A stretch of DNA of 64,000 nucleotides from a virus. Position 1 is the first letter of the stretch. Each line of letters opens with the position of its first letter. Below are positions 1-7,097 of the stretch, piece by piece. A program made the translations under genes and the position numbers. The stretch is taken from positions 1-64,000 of the IMG/VR virus record IMGVR_UViG_3300029998_000020; one strand, 5' to 3'. The notes under the pieces are model-generated. The model ran no database searches, was not told the DNA's origin, and saw only the letters and a program-made list of their open reading frames with translations.

Positions 1-210
1 CTTATAAAGTTTCTTAGCAATCTCTTTTGCTTTTGAATTCATTCCTTTTTCTGTTTTAGGAACTTCACTATAATCAATTTTGATTTTATCAGCAAACATT
101 ATAAATTTTTCAGTTCTATCAGATTTCTTTTTCAGTTCATCATAATTTCCTTGAATTCTATTTACTACTTCTGCTGATTCATCAATTTTATTTTCTTTAA
201 CTTTTTTCAT
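1..210 (-). CDS. Hypothetical protein, truncated at window edge
   Basis: An open frame of 70 codons starts at an ATG at 210 and runs leftwards off the window. The visible part begins MKKVKENKIDESAEV and is rich in Lys, Glu and Asp, probably helical. The terminator hairpin at 217-247 lies directly upstream, so it is either the first gene of a new transcript or is expressed by read-through. Function unknown. Confidence 0.6.
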   Translation of the reverse strand, partial: MKKVKENKIDESAEVVNRIQGNYDELKKKSDRTEKFIMFADKIKIDYSEVPKTEKGMNSKAKEIAKKLYK

Positions 211-216
211 AACAAA

Positions 217-247
217 AAATCCAGTCATTTTTTAATTGACTGGATTT
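217..247 (-). terminator. Rho-independent terminator
   Basis: An 11-bp perfect stem (AAATCCAGTCA at 217-227 with TGACTGGATTT at 237-247) closes a 9-nt loop. On the minus strand it is followed by a T-rich run (TTTTTTGTT), so it would end leftward transcripts coming from the small ORF at 275-364 and its two upstream promoters. Confidence 0.8.
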
Positions 248-274
248 ATATATTTATAGGCATAAGCCTTAAAT

Positions 275-364
275 TTATTTCTCAGTCAATTGGGATGTAT
301 CATCAATATTATTGATAATTTCGTTGTTACACATTTCCTCATTTATATATAAATTACGATACAT
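275..364 (-). CDS. Possible 29-residue microprotein
   Basis: A short frame beginning MYRNLYINEEMC and ending QLTEK lies between the duplicated promoters at 470-600 and the terminator at 217-247, with an A-rich leader typical of Bacteroidota starts. It is the only ATG frame in this transcript unit, so the unit is either a microprotein gene or a small untranslated RNA. No family recognised. Confidence 0.4.
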   Translation of the reverse strand: MYRNLYINEEMCNNEIINNIDDTSQLTEK

Positions 365-469
365 CTTGTTTTGTTTTTTTATTATTATTTTTGTTGAAAG
401 TTTAATATTTTATTCTTTGTTATATATTATAGAAAAAAAGTCATTTTTTTCTATTTTTAATTTGTAGTA

Positions 470-501
470 CAAAAGTAATACAAAGTTTTCATTCTACCAA
501 A
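470..501 (-). promoter_or_regulatory. Bacteroidota-type promoter
   Basis: On the minus strand: TTTG (498-501), 20-nt spacer, TACTTTTG (470-477), matching TTTG-N19/20-TANNTTTG. First copy of the duplicated promoter; it faces the ORF at 275-364. Confidence 0.7.
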
Positions 502-568
502 TGTTTTTCAATCTTTTTTATATATTATTGAAAAAATATCATTTTTTTCTACTTTTAATATGATAGTG

Positions 569-600
569 CAAAATTACAATAAAGTTTTCATTCTACCAAA
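569..600 (-). promoter_or_regulatory. Bacteroidota-type promoter (second copy)
   Basis: On the minus strand: TTTG (597-600), 20-nt spacer, TAATTTTG (569-576). The TTTGGTAGAATGA part also encodes the last residues and stop of the upstream gene, so coding and promoter sequence overlap. Confidence 0.7.
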
Positions 601-959
601 TCTTTTGATTGTTTTTCTTCAATATGTTTTTTAAATAGTTTATTAAATAATTTATAAATATTACTGAATTGTATATCATTGTAGAAATTTGTTTGTTTTT
701 CAATTTCTTCTTTAGATTTAGTTTTTAAATCTGTTGGACTTAATCCTGTAATTGATCACCTTTCATACTCACTATTCATGTGTTTTGAAAAGTTTTCATC
801 TATTGTGGTTACTCCTGCTCTGGTTGAACCACCAAAATGATGGGCTTTTACTGTATCACCTTCATTGAACATAGTACCATAAAAAGGTCTTGCTATTGTA
901 CCATCAGCATTGACATATAATCCTAAGAAATCTTTTCTTATTTTTACTATTTTAGACAT
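588..959 (-). CDS. Hypothetical protein interrupted by in-frame TGA
   Basis: The frame from ATG 959 (MSKIVKIRKDFLGLYVN...) meets TGA at 756-758 after NSEYER, then continues open in the same frame for 55 codons (SITGLSPTDLKTK ... KQSKDLVE) to a second TGA at 588-590. The downstream part has normal, charged, amphipathic composition, so it looks like real coding sequence. Reading the TGA as Trp would give a smooth ERWSITGL. Either a nonsense mutation, stop read-through, or two separate products. The ATG at 959 is preferred to 983 because 983 lies inside the preceding gene. Function unknown. Confidence 0.6.
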
Positions 960-963
960 AACC

Positions 964-1197
964 TTATTGTTGTATTGACTCAATAACTATCGAATTTTCA
1001 TAACTTTCTAATTCTTCATAATATTCTTGTTCATCACATTGATTATCTTCACAATATTCTTCTTTTGATTCACCCATATATTCTTTTATGAATTCTGTTT
1101 TTGCAGTATTTGCATCTTTTGGTGTATCAAATATTCCTATGAATATATTATCTGACATTGTACCAGTACTTGTAACGTAATCTACTTTGTATTTCAT
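964..1197 (-). CDS. Hypothetical protein, 77 aa
   Basis: A small acidic protein starting MKYKVDYVTSTGT and rich in Glu and Tyr (EYYEELESYE). A promoter with a 20-nt spacer lies immediately upstream at 1220-1251, so this is a transcript start. It is followed closely by the TGA-interrupted gene at 588-959. No known family recognised. Confidence 0.7.
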   Translation of the reverse strand: MKYKVDYVTSTGTMSDNIFIGIFDTPKDANTAKTEFIKEYMGESKEEYCEDNQCDEQEYYEELESYENSIVIESIQQ

Positions 1198-1219
1198 ATT
1201 AAATTATTTTTAATTTGTG

Positions 1220-1251
1220 TAAAAATACAATAATTTTTTCATTTTACCAAA
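1220..1251 (-). promoter_or_regulatory. Bacteroidota-type promoter
   Basis: On the minus strand: TTTG (1248-1251), 20-nt spacer, TATTTTTA (1220-1227); the last base departs from TANNTTTG. The flanking GGTA(A/G)AATGAAAA is shared with the two copies at 470-600. It drives the gene at 964-1197. Confidence 0.65.
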
Positions 1252-1268
1252 TGTTTATCAACTTATTT

Positions 1269-1308
1269 AAAAAAATAACCTTTCTTTTCAATGAAGAAAA
1301 GAAAGGTT
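1269..1308 (-). terminator. Rho-independent terminator
   Basis: A 13-bp perfect stem (1277-1289 with 1296-1308) is followed on the minus strand by seven T residues. It sits just downstream of the small gene at 1333-1512. Confidence 0.85.
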
Positions 1309-1332
1309 TATGTATTTCTATTTATTGTTTTT

Positions 1333-1512
1333 TTACATTGAAAGTTCTTTCTTTTTCTTTGTATAGAATGAGAAACCACCATATTCTTTATCAATACCAG
1401 GAATTACCATGAAATTTTTAAGATTAACACTTTCTTTTACTGAATAATATTCTTCTTTTGTTAAAAAAAATACTTTTGTAGATTTTGCTGAGTTACTTGA
1501 GTTGGTTGTCAT
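1333..1512 (-). CDS. Hypothetical protein, 59 aa
   Basis: A frame of 59 residues begins MTTNSSNSAKSTKVFFLTKEE and ends KKKKELSM. A canonical promoter (1560-1591) lies upstream and a strong terminator (1269-1308) downstream, so this is a complete monocistronic unit. The N-terminus is Ser/Asn-rich, loosely like the SNSSSSSF proteins nearby, but lacks the MKIR part. Function unknown. Confidence 0.75.
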   Translation of the reverse strand: MTTNSSNSAKSTKVFFLTKEEYYSVKESVNLKNFMVIPGIDKEYGGFSFYTKKKKELSM

Positions 1513-1559
1513 AATGTTTAATTTAAATTGTTTAAATGATTGTTGTTTTAATTTCTACA

Positions 1560-1591
1560 CAAAGATACTTCTGTTTTGAATATCTACCAAA
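1560..1591 (-). promoter_or_regulatory. Bacteroidota-type promoter
   Basis: On the minus strand: TTTG (1588-1591), 20-nt spacer, TATCTTTG (1560-1567), an exact match to TTTG-N20-TANNTTTG, about 50 nt upstream of the start at 1512. Confidence 0.8.
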
Positions 1592-1681
1592 TATTTTAGT
1601 GTTTTTTAATGATTTAGATATATTTTGACTTATATTTTATATTTTAGTAACATTATAAATAAAAAATCAGTTTTATAATAT

Positions 1682-1695
1682 AAATATATACTAAA
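1682..1695 (+). promoter_or_regulatory. Putative late promoter (ATATATAC motif)
   Basis: AAATATATACTAAA lies 17-30 nt upstream of the plus-strand ATG at 1712. The same motif precedes structural genes beyond 36 kb. This is the only such site noticed in the first 11 kb, and it serves the one plus-strand gene there. Confidence 0.5.
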
Positions 1696-1711
1696 AAAAG
1701 ATATTATAAAT

Positions 1712-1954
1712 ATGAAAAATATTAAAAATTTTGTAGATTATAAATCTATGAATGAAAAATGGAAAGATGATGTTAAAGTTAAGCACACTGGCGAACATTC
1801 TGGTAAGACTATTGAAGAGTTAGAAAGTGAATTATCATCACTTAAGAAAAGAAGCAAAAAATATCAAGAATCAGGTAAAGATGTACCAAAGAGTATCATT
1901 GATCAAGAGCAAGAAATAAATTTTGCAATTCGAGCAAAAAAACATTGGAAATAA
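1712..1954 (+). CDS. Small basic protein with virion-type leader motif
   Basis: An 80-residue Lys/Glu-rich protein. Its start (MKNIKNFVDYKSMNEKW) resembles the N-terminal leaders of the putative head proteins at 35-47 kb, especially the KFKDFDENWKD segment of the protein at 46644-47318. It is isolated on the plus strand among minus-strand genes, has its own late-type promoter motif and ends in a strong terminator, so it is probably a single-gene late transcript for a virion-associated protein. That role is inference. Confidence 0.65.
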   Translation: MKNIKNFVDYKSMNEKWKDDVKVKHTGEHSGKTIEELESELSSLKKRSKKYQESGKDVPKSIIDQEQEINFAIRAKKHWK

Positions 1955-1982
1955 AAAAAGCTTCTTAAAAAGAAGCTTTTTT
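1953..1982. terminator. Bidirectional terminator
   Basis: The hairpin AAAAAAAGCTTCTT ... AAGAAGCTTTTTT lies between convergent genes (plus gene ending 1954, minus gene ending 1984), with A and T tracts on both sides. Confidence 0.85.
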
Positions 1983-1983
1983 G

Positions 1984-2502
1984 TTAATGTTGACTAACAG
2001 TTACATTTTTTAATTTGTTAAATAGTCCATCGTGTTCAAGAGAACTAAAATATGAGCTATCATTATCTGAATAACTGAAGCAATACATAACTCCACTTTC
2101 CACATCTTTACCATCAATTACTTGAAGTTTTAATTTTCTTTCATTGAAGAATTCGTTAAGTGCTTTTTTACCATATCTATTCATTGCATCGTTGTAGGCA
2201 TCCCATTTGTCTTGGTCATTCTCAATATGGTTAAAATCATTATAATCAGGAGCGCCTATTAAATAATCACTTTGACATATAATATTAGTTGCCTTTTCAG
2301 TATCATTCTTTTCTTGTTCGCAGATGTCTTTCCATACTGTTTCAGCTACTTGATCAACTGAATATATATCATCTCCATAATACAATTGAGTATCATCGAA
2401 TAACATTTTTTTAACATCTTCAGCGCATTTAGGTTCCATTGGAAAAATAACTACAAAGCTACTTGATGATGAATTACCAACAAATCCCGTTCTAATTTTC
2501 AT
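1984..2502 (-). CDS. SNSSSSSF-leader protein, 172 aa
   Basis: It begins MKIRTGFVGNSSSSSF, the first of seven proteins within 5.5 kb with this leader (here Gly replaces the first Ser). The rest is acidic and shows no catalytic motif I can name. The gene has its own promoter at 2686-2716 and follows the decayed small ORF at 2499-2660, overlapping it by an ATGA. Function unknown. Confidence 0.8.
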   Translation of the reverse strand: MKIRTGFVGNSSSSSFVVIFPMEPKCAEDVKKMLFDDTQLYYGDDIYSVDQVAETVWKDICEQEKNDTEKATNIICQSDYLIGAPDYNDFNHIENDQDKWDAYNDAMNRYGKKALNEFFNERKLKLQVIDGKDVESGVMYCFSYSDNDSSYFSSLEHDGLFNKLKNVTVSQH

Positions 2503-2660
2503 ATTTTATCTTTTTTATCATTTAAATCTATTGTAATATCAGATTTTCTAAAAATTGCTTTAATTATTTATGTTATTATACCACCAGTAATAGAAATTAA
2601 TGAAATACAACCTACAAATATCCAAAATCCTGATGTTACATATTTTAAAAATTATAACAT
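2499..2660 (-). pseudogene. Decayed small membrane protein gene
   Basis: One frame of 54 codons runs from ATG 2660 to a TGA that overlaps the next gene's ATG (ATGA), the junction typical of this genome. It contains two in-frame TAA stops, at codons 3 and 31. The codons between them encode a hydrophobic segment (FWIFVGCISLISITGGIIT), followed by IIKAIFRKSDITIDL. The preserved frame length and junction argue for a former one-pass membrane protein gene. Suppression of TAA is possible but less likely. Confidence 0.5.
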
Positions 2661-2685
2661 ATAATTTTATTATTTTTTTTTTTTG

Positions 2686-2716
2686 CAAATTTACTAAAAT
2701 TATTTGATAATACAAA
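2686..2716 (-). promoter_or_regulatory. Bacteroidota-type promoter
   Basis: On the minus strand: TTTG (2713-2716), 19-nt spacer, TAAATTTG (2686-2693). It lies inside the 3' end of the gene at 2700-3383 and drives the decayed ORF and the gene at 1984-2502. Confidence 0.75.
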
Positions 2717-3383
2717 AATTTATTGTCAAATAATTATTATGAATTTTTTTTATCTCACACAATTTATCTTTTCTTTTGTATACAGGATTACACACTAGGC
2801 ATATAAGACCGTGTTTTTTTGTATTCCACATCATCTGATAATCACCTTTTTGTTTGCATTTAGGACATGATTCGTTACTTTCTGAACCTATAACTTGATA
2901 ATCTAATGAATAATAATCATTATCAAAAGAATAAAATTCAGAGTCTCCATCAAGTAAACTGTTTATGCTATACCATCCATCGTCATTATCGTTATATTTT
3001 TGTAGTATAATTTTAAGTTCTGATTTAGCATCTTCTGATAATTTAGTATTATATTTCCATAAATCCCAATCTTCATTATTACATGTTGAAATTAAATAGC
3101 AATCTGCAACTTTTTTTATATAAGTATCATAATTGCAACTTTGAAATGTTATTGCCTGATTCTCATCTAAATTTTGTAAAAAATTTAGATATTTATCGTG
3201 CTCATTTTTTCGATATTCATCCTGTTTTTTATCTCCACCTCCATAATCTCCATAATCTCCATATTCATCATATTTTCTATTAATCATATATGTAGCAAGT
3301 TCACGTACACTTTTAAAATTCTTATCTGATATTATAAAACTACTTGATGATGAATTACTAACAAATCCAGTTCTTATTTTCAT
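2700..3383 (-). CDS. SNSSSSSF-leader protein with zinc-ribbon, 227 aa
   Basis: The leader MKIRTGFVSNSSSSSF is followed by an acidic/aromatic region with a YGDYGDYGGGD repeat (about residues 41-51) and a C-terminal CPKC-x(18)-CLVC zinc-ribbon-like pair (about residues 174-200). The zinc site suggests nucleic-acid or protein binding, which is inference. It lies in the same minus-strand operon as the other leader-bearing proteins. Confidence 0.8.
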   Translation of the reverse strand: MKIRTGFVSNSSSSSFIISDKNFKSVRELATYMINRKYDEYGDYGDYGGGDKKQDEYRKNEHDKYLNFLQNLDENQAITFQSCNYDTYIKKVADCYLISTCNNEDWDLWKYNTKLSEDAKSELKIILQKYNDNDDGWYSINSLLDGDSEFYSFDNDYYSLDYQVIGSESNESCPKCKQKGDYQMMWNTKKHGLICLVCNPVYKRKDKLCEIKKIHNNYLTINFCIIK

Positions 3384-3402
3384 TTTCTATTATTTTCTAT
3401 TA

Positions 3403-3705
3403 TTAACAATATGTCGTACCAGTTATCAATTCAACTTCACTAATATCAACATTTAATGTGTCTGCTACTAATTTAGATTTTTCTATTATATCTGATATCG
3501 ATGTTGCACTATCACTTAACTCTTCACTTCTTGATATTATATAACCAACAATATATTCGTAATTACTATTTTCAACATTAATTACTTCAATATTATTGTC
3601 AAATCCTTGTTCAATTTCATCTGTAGTGCAATTTGCTCTTTTGATACCAATTACCACAAAGCTACTTGAACTTGAATTACTCACAAATCCTTTTCTTATT
3701 TTCAT
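3403..3705 (-). CDS. SNSSSSSF-leader protein, 100 aa
   Basis: It begins MKIRKGFVSNSSSSSFVV and continues as a small acidic protein (DEIEQGFDNNIEVI ... VELITGTTYC). Apart from the leader it shows no similarity to its neighbours that I can see. Spacing to the flanking genes is under 20 nt, consistent with one operon. Confidence 0.75.
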   Translation of the reverse strand: MKIRKGFVSNSSSSSFVVIGIKRANCTTDEIEQGFDNNIEVINVENSNYEYIVGYIISRSEELSDSATSISDIIEKSKLVADTLNVDISEVELITGTTYC

Positions 3706-3718
3706 ATTTTCTTATTTT

Positions 3719-4180
3719 TTATCCATTTCTACCTGCGCCAAAATAAACTTCTGATTTATTTAAGTCTAACCCTGATTTTTCACTATAAAAAGCATTATAA
3801 ACTTTTTTGTCATTATTCTCAAAGAATGACATATCAATATCATAATCAATATCATCATAATCAGATGTCATAAAATCTGAATCACCTTCATTATTGCATA
3901 TATTAACAACTAAAAATAAATCTTCATCTTTACAATCTTTAGTATCTAACGAAGCATTTGTTTGAAATGACTCTACATAAATTTTATTATTGTTAAAATG
4001 TATATCATAATTACCGCTTTCTTTAATATTAGATAACGTTAATACTTTAACATAATAATCCAATTTAATATTATTATCTTTTGTGTATTGTGTAAATTCG
4101 TTGTAATCATTAATCTTGGCTATACCAACAATAAAACTACTTGATGATGAATTACTTACGAAACCATTTCTTATTTTCAT
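3719..4180 (-). CDS. SNSSSSSF-leader protein, ~153 aa
   Basis: The frame is open back to 4231, but the start is placed at ATG 4180 because the conserved leader MKIRNGFVSNSSSSSF begins exactly there and the upstream part would overlap the IMP dehydrogenase C-half gene. The body is acidic (SDYDDIDYDIDMSFFE) and ends SEVYFGAGRNG. Function unknown. Confidence 0.75.
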   Translation of the reverse strand: MKIRNGFVSNSSSSSFIVGIAKINDYNEFTQYTKDNNIKLDYYVKVLTLSNIKESGNYDIHFNNNKIYVESFQTNASLDTKDCKDEDLFLVVNICNNEGDSDFMTSDYDDIDYDIDMSFFENNDKKVYNAFYSEKSGLDLNKSEVYFGAGRNG

Positions 4181-4193
4181 ATTCTTATTTTTT

Positions 4194-4784
4194 TTACAAT
4201 AAATGTGGTCTTGCTTCAGCAATTCCAGCATTTGTTACTTGATACCATTTTGGATTGTATTCAGATAGATTGTTAGCTCCTCCATAAGATAATGCTGAAC
4301 GAACTCCATAAATTAATCCTTCTATTACAAATCTTACTCCACCTTTGAATGGTATAGTTGTTGACTCTCCTTCTACATTTCTCTCAGCTTGACCATGAAC
4401 AGTTTTAGTTTCCAATGATGCAGAGCCTCTATAGCGTTTATATAAACCATTAGGACTCTCTATAACCTTACCTGGTGATTCTTCTGTTCCTGCTAATAGA
4501 GAACCTAACATGATTGTTGATGATCCTAATGCAAGAGCTTTAGAAATATCTCCACTTGATCTAATTCCACCATCAGCCATAACTGGTACTGTTGCTACAT
4601 TTAAAATTTCTATTAAACTTGTCACATTTGGAACACCAAATCCTGTCTTAATCCTTGTTGTACAAAGAGAATTATGAACAACAATACCATTTATATTATA
4701 CGAATGTGTTTTTTCTACTGTTAAATCATAAACTTTGCCTGTATAATTCTTTTTCTCAATGCTTTTTATTTCTACTAATTTCAT
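4194..4784 (-). CDS. guaB: IMP dehydrogenase C-terminal half with split-intein C domain
   Basis: Residues 1-38 form an intein C-terminal domain: motif F-like YDLTVEKTHSYN and terminal motif G VVHN, followed by Ser+1. From Ser39 the protein is IMP dehydrogenase: SLCTTR holds the catalytic Cys loop, then GFGVPNVTSL, VMADGGIRSSGDI (phosphate site) and the C-terminal RYRGSAS flap. Protein splicing with the product of 4896-5765 would join GIGGG to SLCTTR and restore the active-site loop, giving a ~348-residue enzyme without CBS domains that oxidises IMP to XMP for GTP synthesis. The sequence closely resembles the known IMPDH-1 class of split inteins. Its ATG overlaps the stop of the endonuclease remnant. 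Confidence 0.95.
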   Translation of the reverse strand: MKLVEIKSIEKKNYTGKVYDLTVEKTHSYNINGIVVHNSLCTTRIKTGFGVPNVTSLIEILNVATVPVMADGGIRSSGDISKALALGSSTIMLGSLLAGTEESPGKVIESPNGLYKRYRGSASLETKTVHGQAERNVEGESTTIPFKGGVRFVIEGLIYGVRSALSYGGANNLSEYNPKWYQVTNAGIAEARPHLL

Positions 4785-4906
4785 ATTATATCTTTTAATT
4801 TTTTAATAAAACTTCCATCATTTATCTCATTCTCCCAAATTCTAATTAATTTAAAATTGTGTTCTAATGCAAATTTATTTTTCTTTATATCTTTTTCAAA
4901 TTTCAA
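4781..4906 (-). pseudogene. Remnant of Vsr-like homing endonuclease between intein halves
   Basis: A 41-codon frame without a start codon, preceded directly by TAG. It encodes KDIKKNKFALEHNFKLIRIWENEIND, then FIKKLKDII. The ALEHNFKLIRIWENEI part matches the C-terminal strand/helix of Vsr-like (PD-(D/E)XK fold) endonucleases, as in the ECEKLGYNYIIIIDKNYND tail of the nuclease at 50836-51825. It overlaps the end of the N-half gene by 11 bp, and its stop overlaps the C-half ATG (ATGA). It reads as the last part of a homing endonuclease gene that once separated the two halves and has lost its catalytic region. Confidence 0.75.
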
Positions 4907-5765
4907 CTAAAAAATATTTATCAGTTAAATTTCCTGCTGGTATCCATTCAGCATACTCTTCAATATTTGATGAGTTAACTAAACCTTTATATTTTATATT
5001 TACAACATAAAATTCATGATTTTTTGTGCATTCTATGCCATTTATAATAATAATTTCCTCATTTCTATCAAACTCTAATTTATTTAATACTTTATTGAGT
5101 TCTCCATTATGACTATAAACTTCATCTCCAATTTTTACATCAATTATATCAATATATCCTTCTGAAGTTTTAACTTTCATGCTAGGTGTAAAACAGCCTC
5201 CACCAATACCACATCTTAGTCCATCAGCTCCCCAATTTTGTAAATCAATAGCTGCTTCTGATGTAGCAATATTACCTGCAATTATATCCACTCCTAAATC
5301 TAATCCTTTAATTGCTTCGATTGCTTTTTTTACATTTATGTGATGACCATGTGCAACATCAATAAGAATAACATTTACTCCTGCTTCAATTAATGATTTG
5401 GATCTTTCTAAAAAATCTCCGTTTGAACCTACTGCTGCCATTACTGGAATTTTGTGCCTTATTTTATCTTGATTGAAAGGATCATATGAACTATTCTCAA
5501 TACTTGTAATTAATTTTTTAATTTCATTTGCCTGTTCTTCAATAGACATAAATCTATGAATACATCCTACTCCTCCTAATTGAAACATTTTAAATGCCAT
5601 TTCATGTTCACAAACTGTGTCCATGGGTGATGCTACTAATGGTATCATCAACTCAAAATTTGTCGATAATTTTGTTCTTAAACTAATTTTATTTCTATGT
5701 TTAACTTCACTGTAAAATGGTATGAGTTGAATATCATCATACGTTAACGCTATGTTATTTGTCAT
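4896..5765 (-). CDS. guaB: IMP dehydrogenase N-terminal half with split-intein N domain
   Basis: Residues 1-190 are the N-terminal part of the IMP dehydrogenase barrel: LTYDDIQLIP, PLVASPMDTV, GCIHRFMSIEEQ, then directly the VGSNGD / VILIDVAHGH segments with no CBS pair, ending NWGADGLRCGIGGG. Cys191 opens a 99-residue intein N domain (CFTPSMKVKTSEGYIDIIDV, GDEVYSHNG, EEIIIINGIECTKNHEFYVV) that stops with TGA. No endonuclease domain is fused. It must act in trans with the product of 4194-4784. Phage guanylate synthesis for genome replication is the likely purpose. Confidence 0.95.
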   Translation of the reverse strand: MTNNIALTYDDIQLIPFYSEVKHRNKISLRTKLSTNFELMIPLVASPMDTVCEHEMAFKMFQLGGVGCIHRFMSIEEQANEIKKLITSIENSSYDPFNQDKIRHKIPVMAAVGSNGDFLERSKSLIEAGVNVILIDVAHGHHINVKKAIEAIKGLDLGVDIIAGNIATSEAAIDLQNWGADGLRCGIGGGCFTPSMKVKTSEGYIDIIDVKIGDEVYSHNGELNKVLNKLEFDRNEEIIIINGIECTKNHEFYVVNIKYKGLVNSSNIEEYAEWIPAGNLTDKYFLVEI

Positions 5766-5784
5766 TCTTTATTTTATTTGTTTT

Positions 5785-6240
5785 TTATTTGTTTTTTGGT
5801 AGTAATAATAACTTTAGATATCTACTATTCAAATCAACACTATTGTTCATGTGTGATAATAATATTGGATGTAATTTATAACTTAAATCTGAATCAGATA
5901 TTACATCAAAGTCACCAATGAATTTTTTAAAGTTTTTCATTACACTTTTACTATCACGTATGTCAGAATTTAATATGAAATTTAGAATATTTAGAATTTC
6001 ATATTCATCATTATCAATTTTCCACATTTTACAATATTCTGACCAAAAATCAGCACTATAATCTATTCTTTGTGACCTATATTTATTTTTAACTTCACTT
6101 ATAAATTCATTTTTACCCAATTTATTAAAAAAAGATGTAGTCTTTTCTATTAAATAATCAGGTGATGTAGTTATAATTTTATTATCATTTAACATAATTC
6201 CAAGATAATAAAATACATTATATGCTTGATTTTTAGTCAT
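5785..6240 (-). CDS. Hypothetical protein, 151 aa
   Basis: Begins MTKNQAYNVFYYLGIML and is predicted mostly helical. It lacks the SNSSSSSF leader of the genes on both sides but sits in the same close-packed minus-strand array between guaB and the leader protein at 6247-6639. No recognised motif. Confidence 0.65.
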   Translation of the reverse strand: MTKNQAYNVFYYLGIMLNDNKIITTSPDYLIEKTTSFFNKLGKNEFISEVKNKYRSQRIDYSADFWSEYCKMWKIDNDEYEILNILNFILNSDIRDSKSVMKNFKKFIGDFDVISDSDLSYKLHPILLSHMNNSVDLNSRYLKLLLLPKNK

Positions 6241-6246
6241 AATTTT

Positions 6247-6639
6247 TTAATAGTTATCGTTACTTACCATTTGAATATATGTGTTAATTACTCCTGTGAT
6301 ACCATATTTTTCAAATTTTTTACGTAATTCTTCTTCTTGTTCTGATGTACGATCTTTAAATTCAATCACTTCTCCGTCATCTAATCTTCCTAATGATTCT
6401 CCTACTATAAGAGTATTATAGTCTTTTTCTCCAAAATAATTACCATCTACTTCAACACTAAAATCATTGTCAATTTTATTTGAAAAAAATTCAAATTTAT
6501 CATAATCATCTTCAATGTTATCAAATTCTTCGTCTTTAATGTTTAAGAATTTTGCTAACTCATAAATAGTAAGTTTAATTCCTCTTACAACGAAAGAAGA
6601 ACTACTTGAATTGCTTACAAATCCACTTCTAATTTTCAT
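6247..6639 (-). CDS. SNSSSSSF-leader protein, 130 aa
   Basis: Leader MKIRSGFVSNSSSSSFVV followed by RGIKLTIYELAKFLNI and an acidic body (DDYDKFEFF). The serines are encoded by a mix of TCN and AGY codons, unlike the arrangement in the neighbouring copies. Function unknown. Confidence 0.75.
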   Translation of the reverse strand: MKIRSGFVSNSSSSSFVVRGIKLTIYELAKFLNIKDEEFDNIEDDYDKFEFFSNKIDNDFSVEVDGNYFGEKDYNTLIVGESLGRLDDGEVIEFKDRTSEQEEELRKKFEKYGITGVINTYIQMVSNDNY

Positions 6640-6656
6640 ACTTTTTAATTTATTTT

Positions 6657-7097
6657 TTAATAATTTCCTCCACTTTGTATGTGAATGACATCATTGTTTA
6701 CATTTATTCCTGTTTCACACAAATATCCTTCTAATCCGTCTCCAGAATCATCTGATGCAGAGCCTTCATAATAACGATATTCTTTATTTAATATTTTCAC
6801 TAAATCTTCTCTTGGTATGTGAGGATATCCTTGATCAATTATTTCATCTATCATTTCGTCATCTGATAATTTATTACCTGAATCACAATAATTTTCAAAT
6901 ATATCTTTAATGCTCATTTCTTTAAGATTTCTAATCATCCAATCTGATAGTCCATTTGCAAAGTCAAATAATATTGAATTTTCATTCAAATCAAACAACT
7001 TCATAAGAGTATCTTTTGATAATTCTTTTTCATTTTTTACAGTAACAATGAAAGAACTACTACTGCTATTACTAACAAATCCATTTCTTAATTTCAT
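6657..7097 (-). CDS. SNSSSSSF-leader protein, 146 aa
   Basis: Leader MKLRNGFVSNSSSSSFIV (Leu in place of Ile3). The acidic body ends in a Gly-rich segment (IHIQSGGNY). Its start overlaps the end of the preceding gene at 7094-7453 by ATGA, indicating coupled translation. Confidence 0.75.
   Translation of the reverse strand: MKLRNGFVSNSSSSSFIVTVKNEKELSKDTLMKLFDLNENSILFDFANGLSDWMIRNLKEMSIKDIFENYCDSGNKLSDDEMIDEIIDQGYPHIPREDLVKILNKEYRYYEGSASDDSGDGLEGYLCETGINVNNDVIHIQSGGNY

Larger units (their letters stand above)
421..617. repeat. Tandem ~98-bp imperfect duplication carrying a promoter
   Basis: The stretch starting TATATATTAT at 421 recurs at 519 with many shared blocks, including TTTTCATTCTACCAAAT at about 485-501 and 584-600. 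Each copy contains one complete minus-strand promoter. The second copy overlaps the 3' end of the gene at 588-959. Confidence 0.75.

Noticed and set aside
5785-6240. Assigning this gene to the SNSSSSSF family by position
   Set aside because: The N-terminus lacks any part of the leader; only its location is shared.
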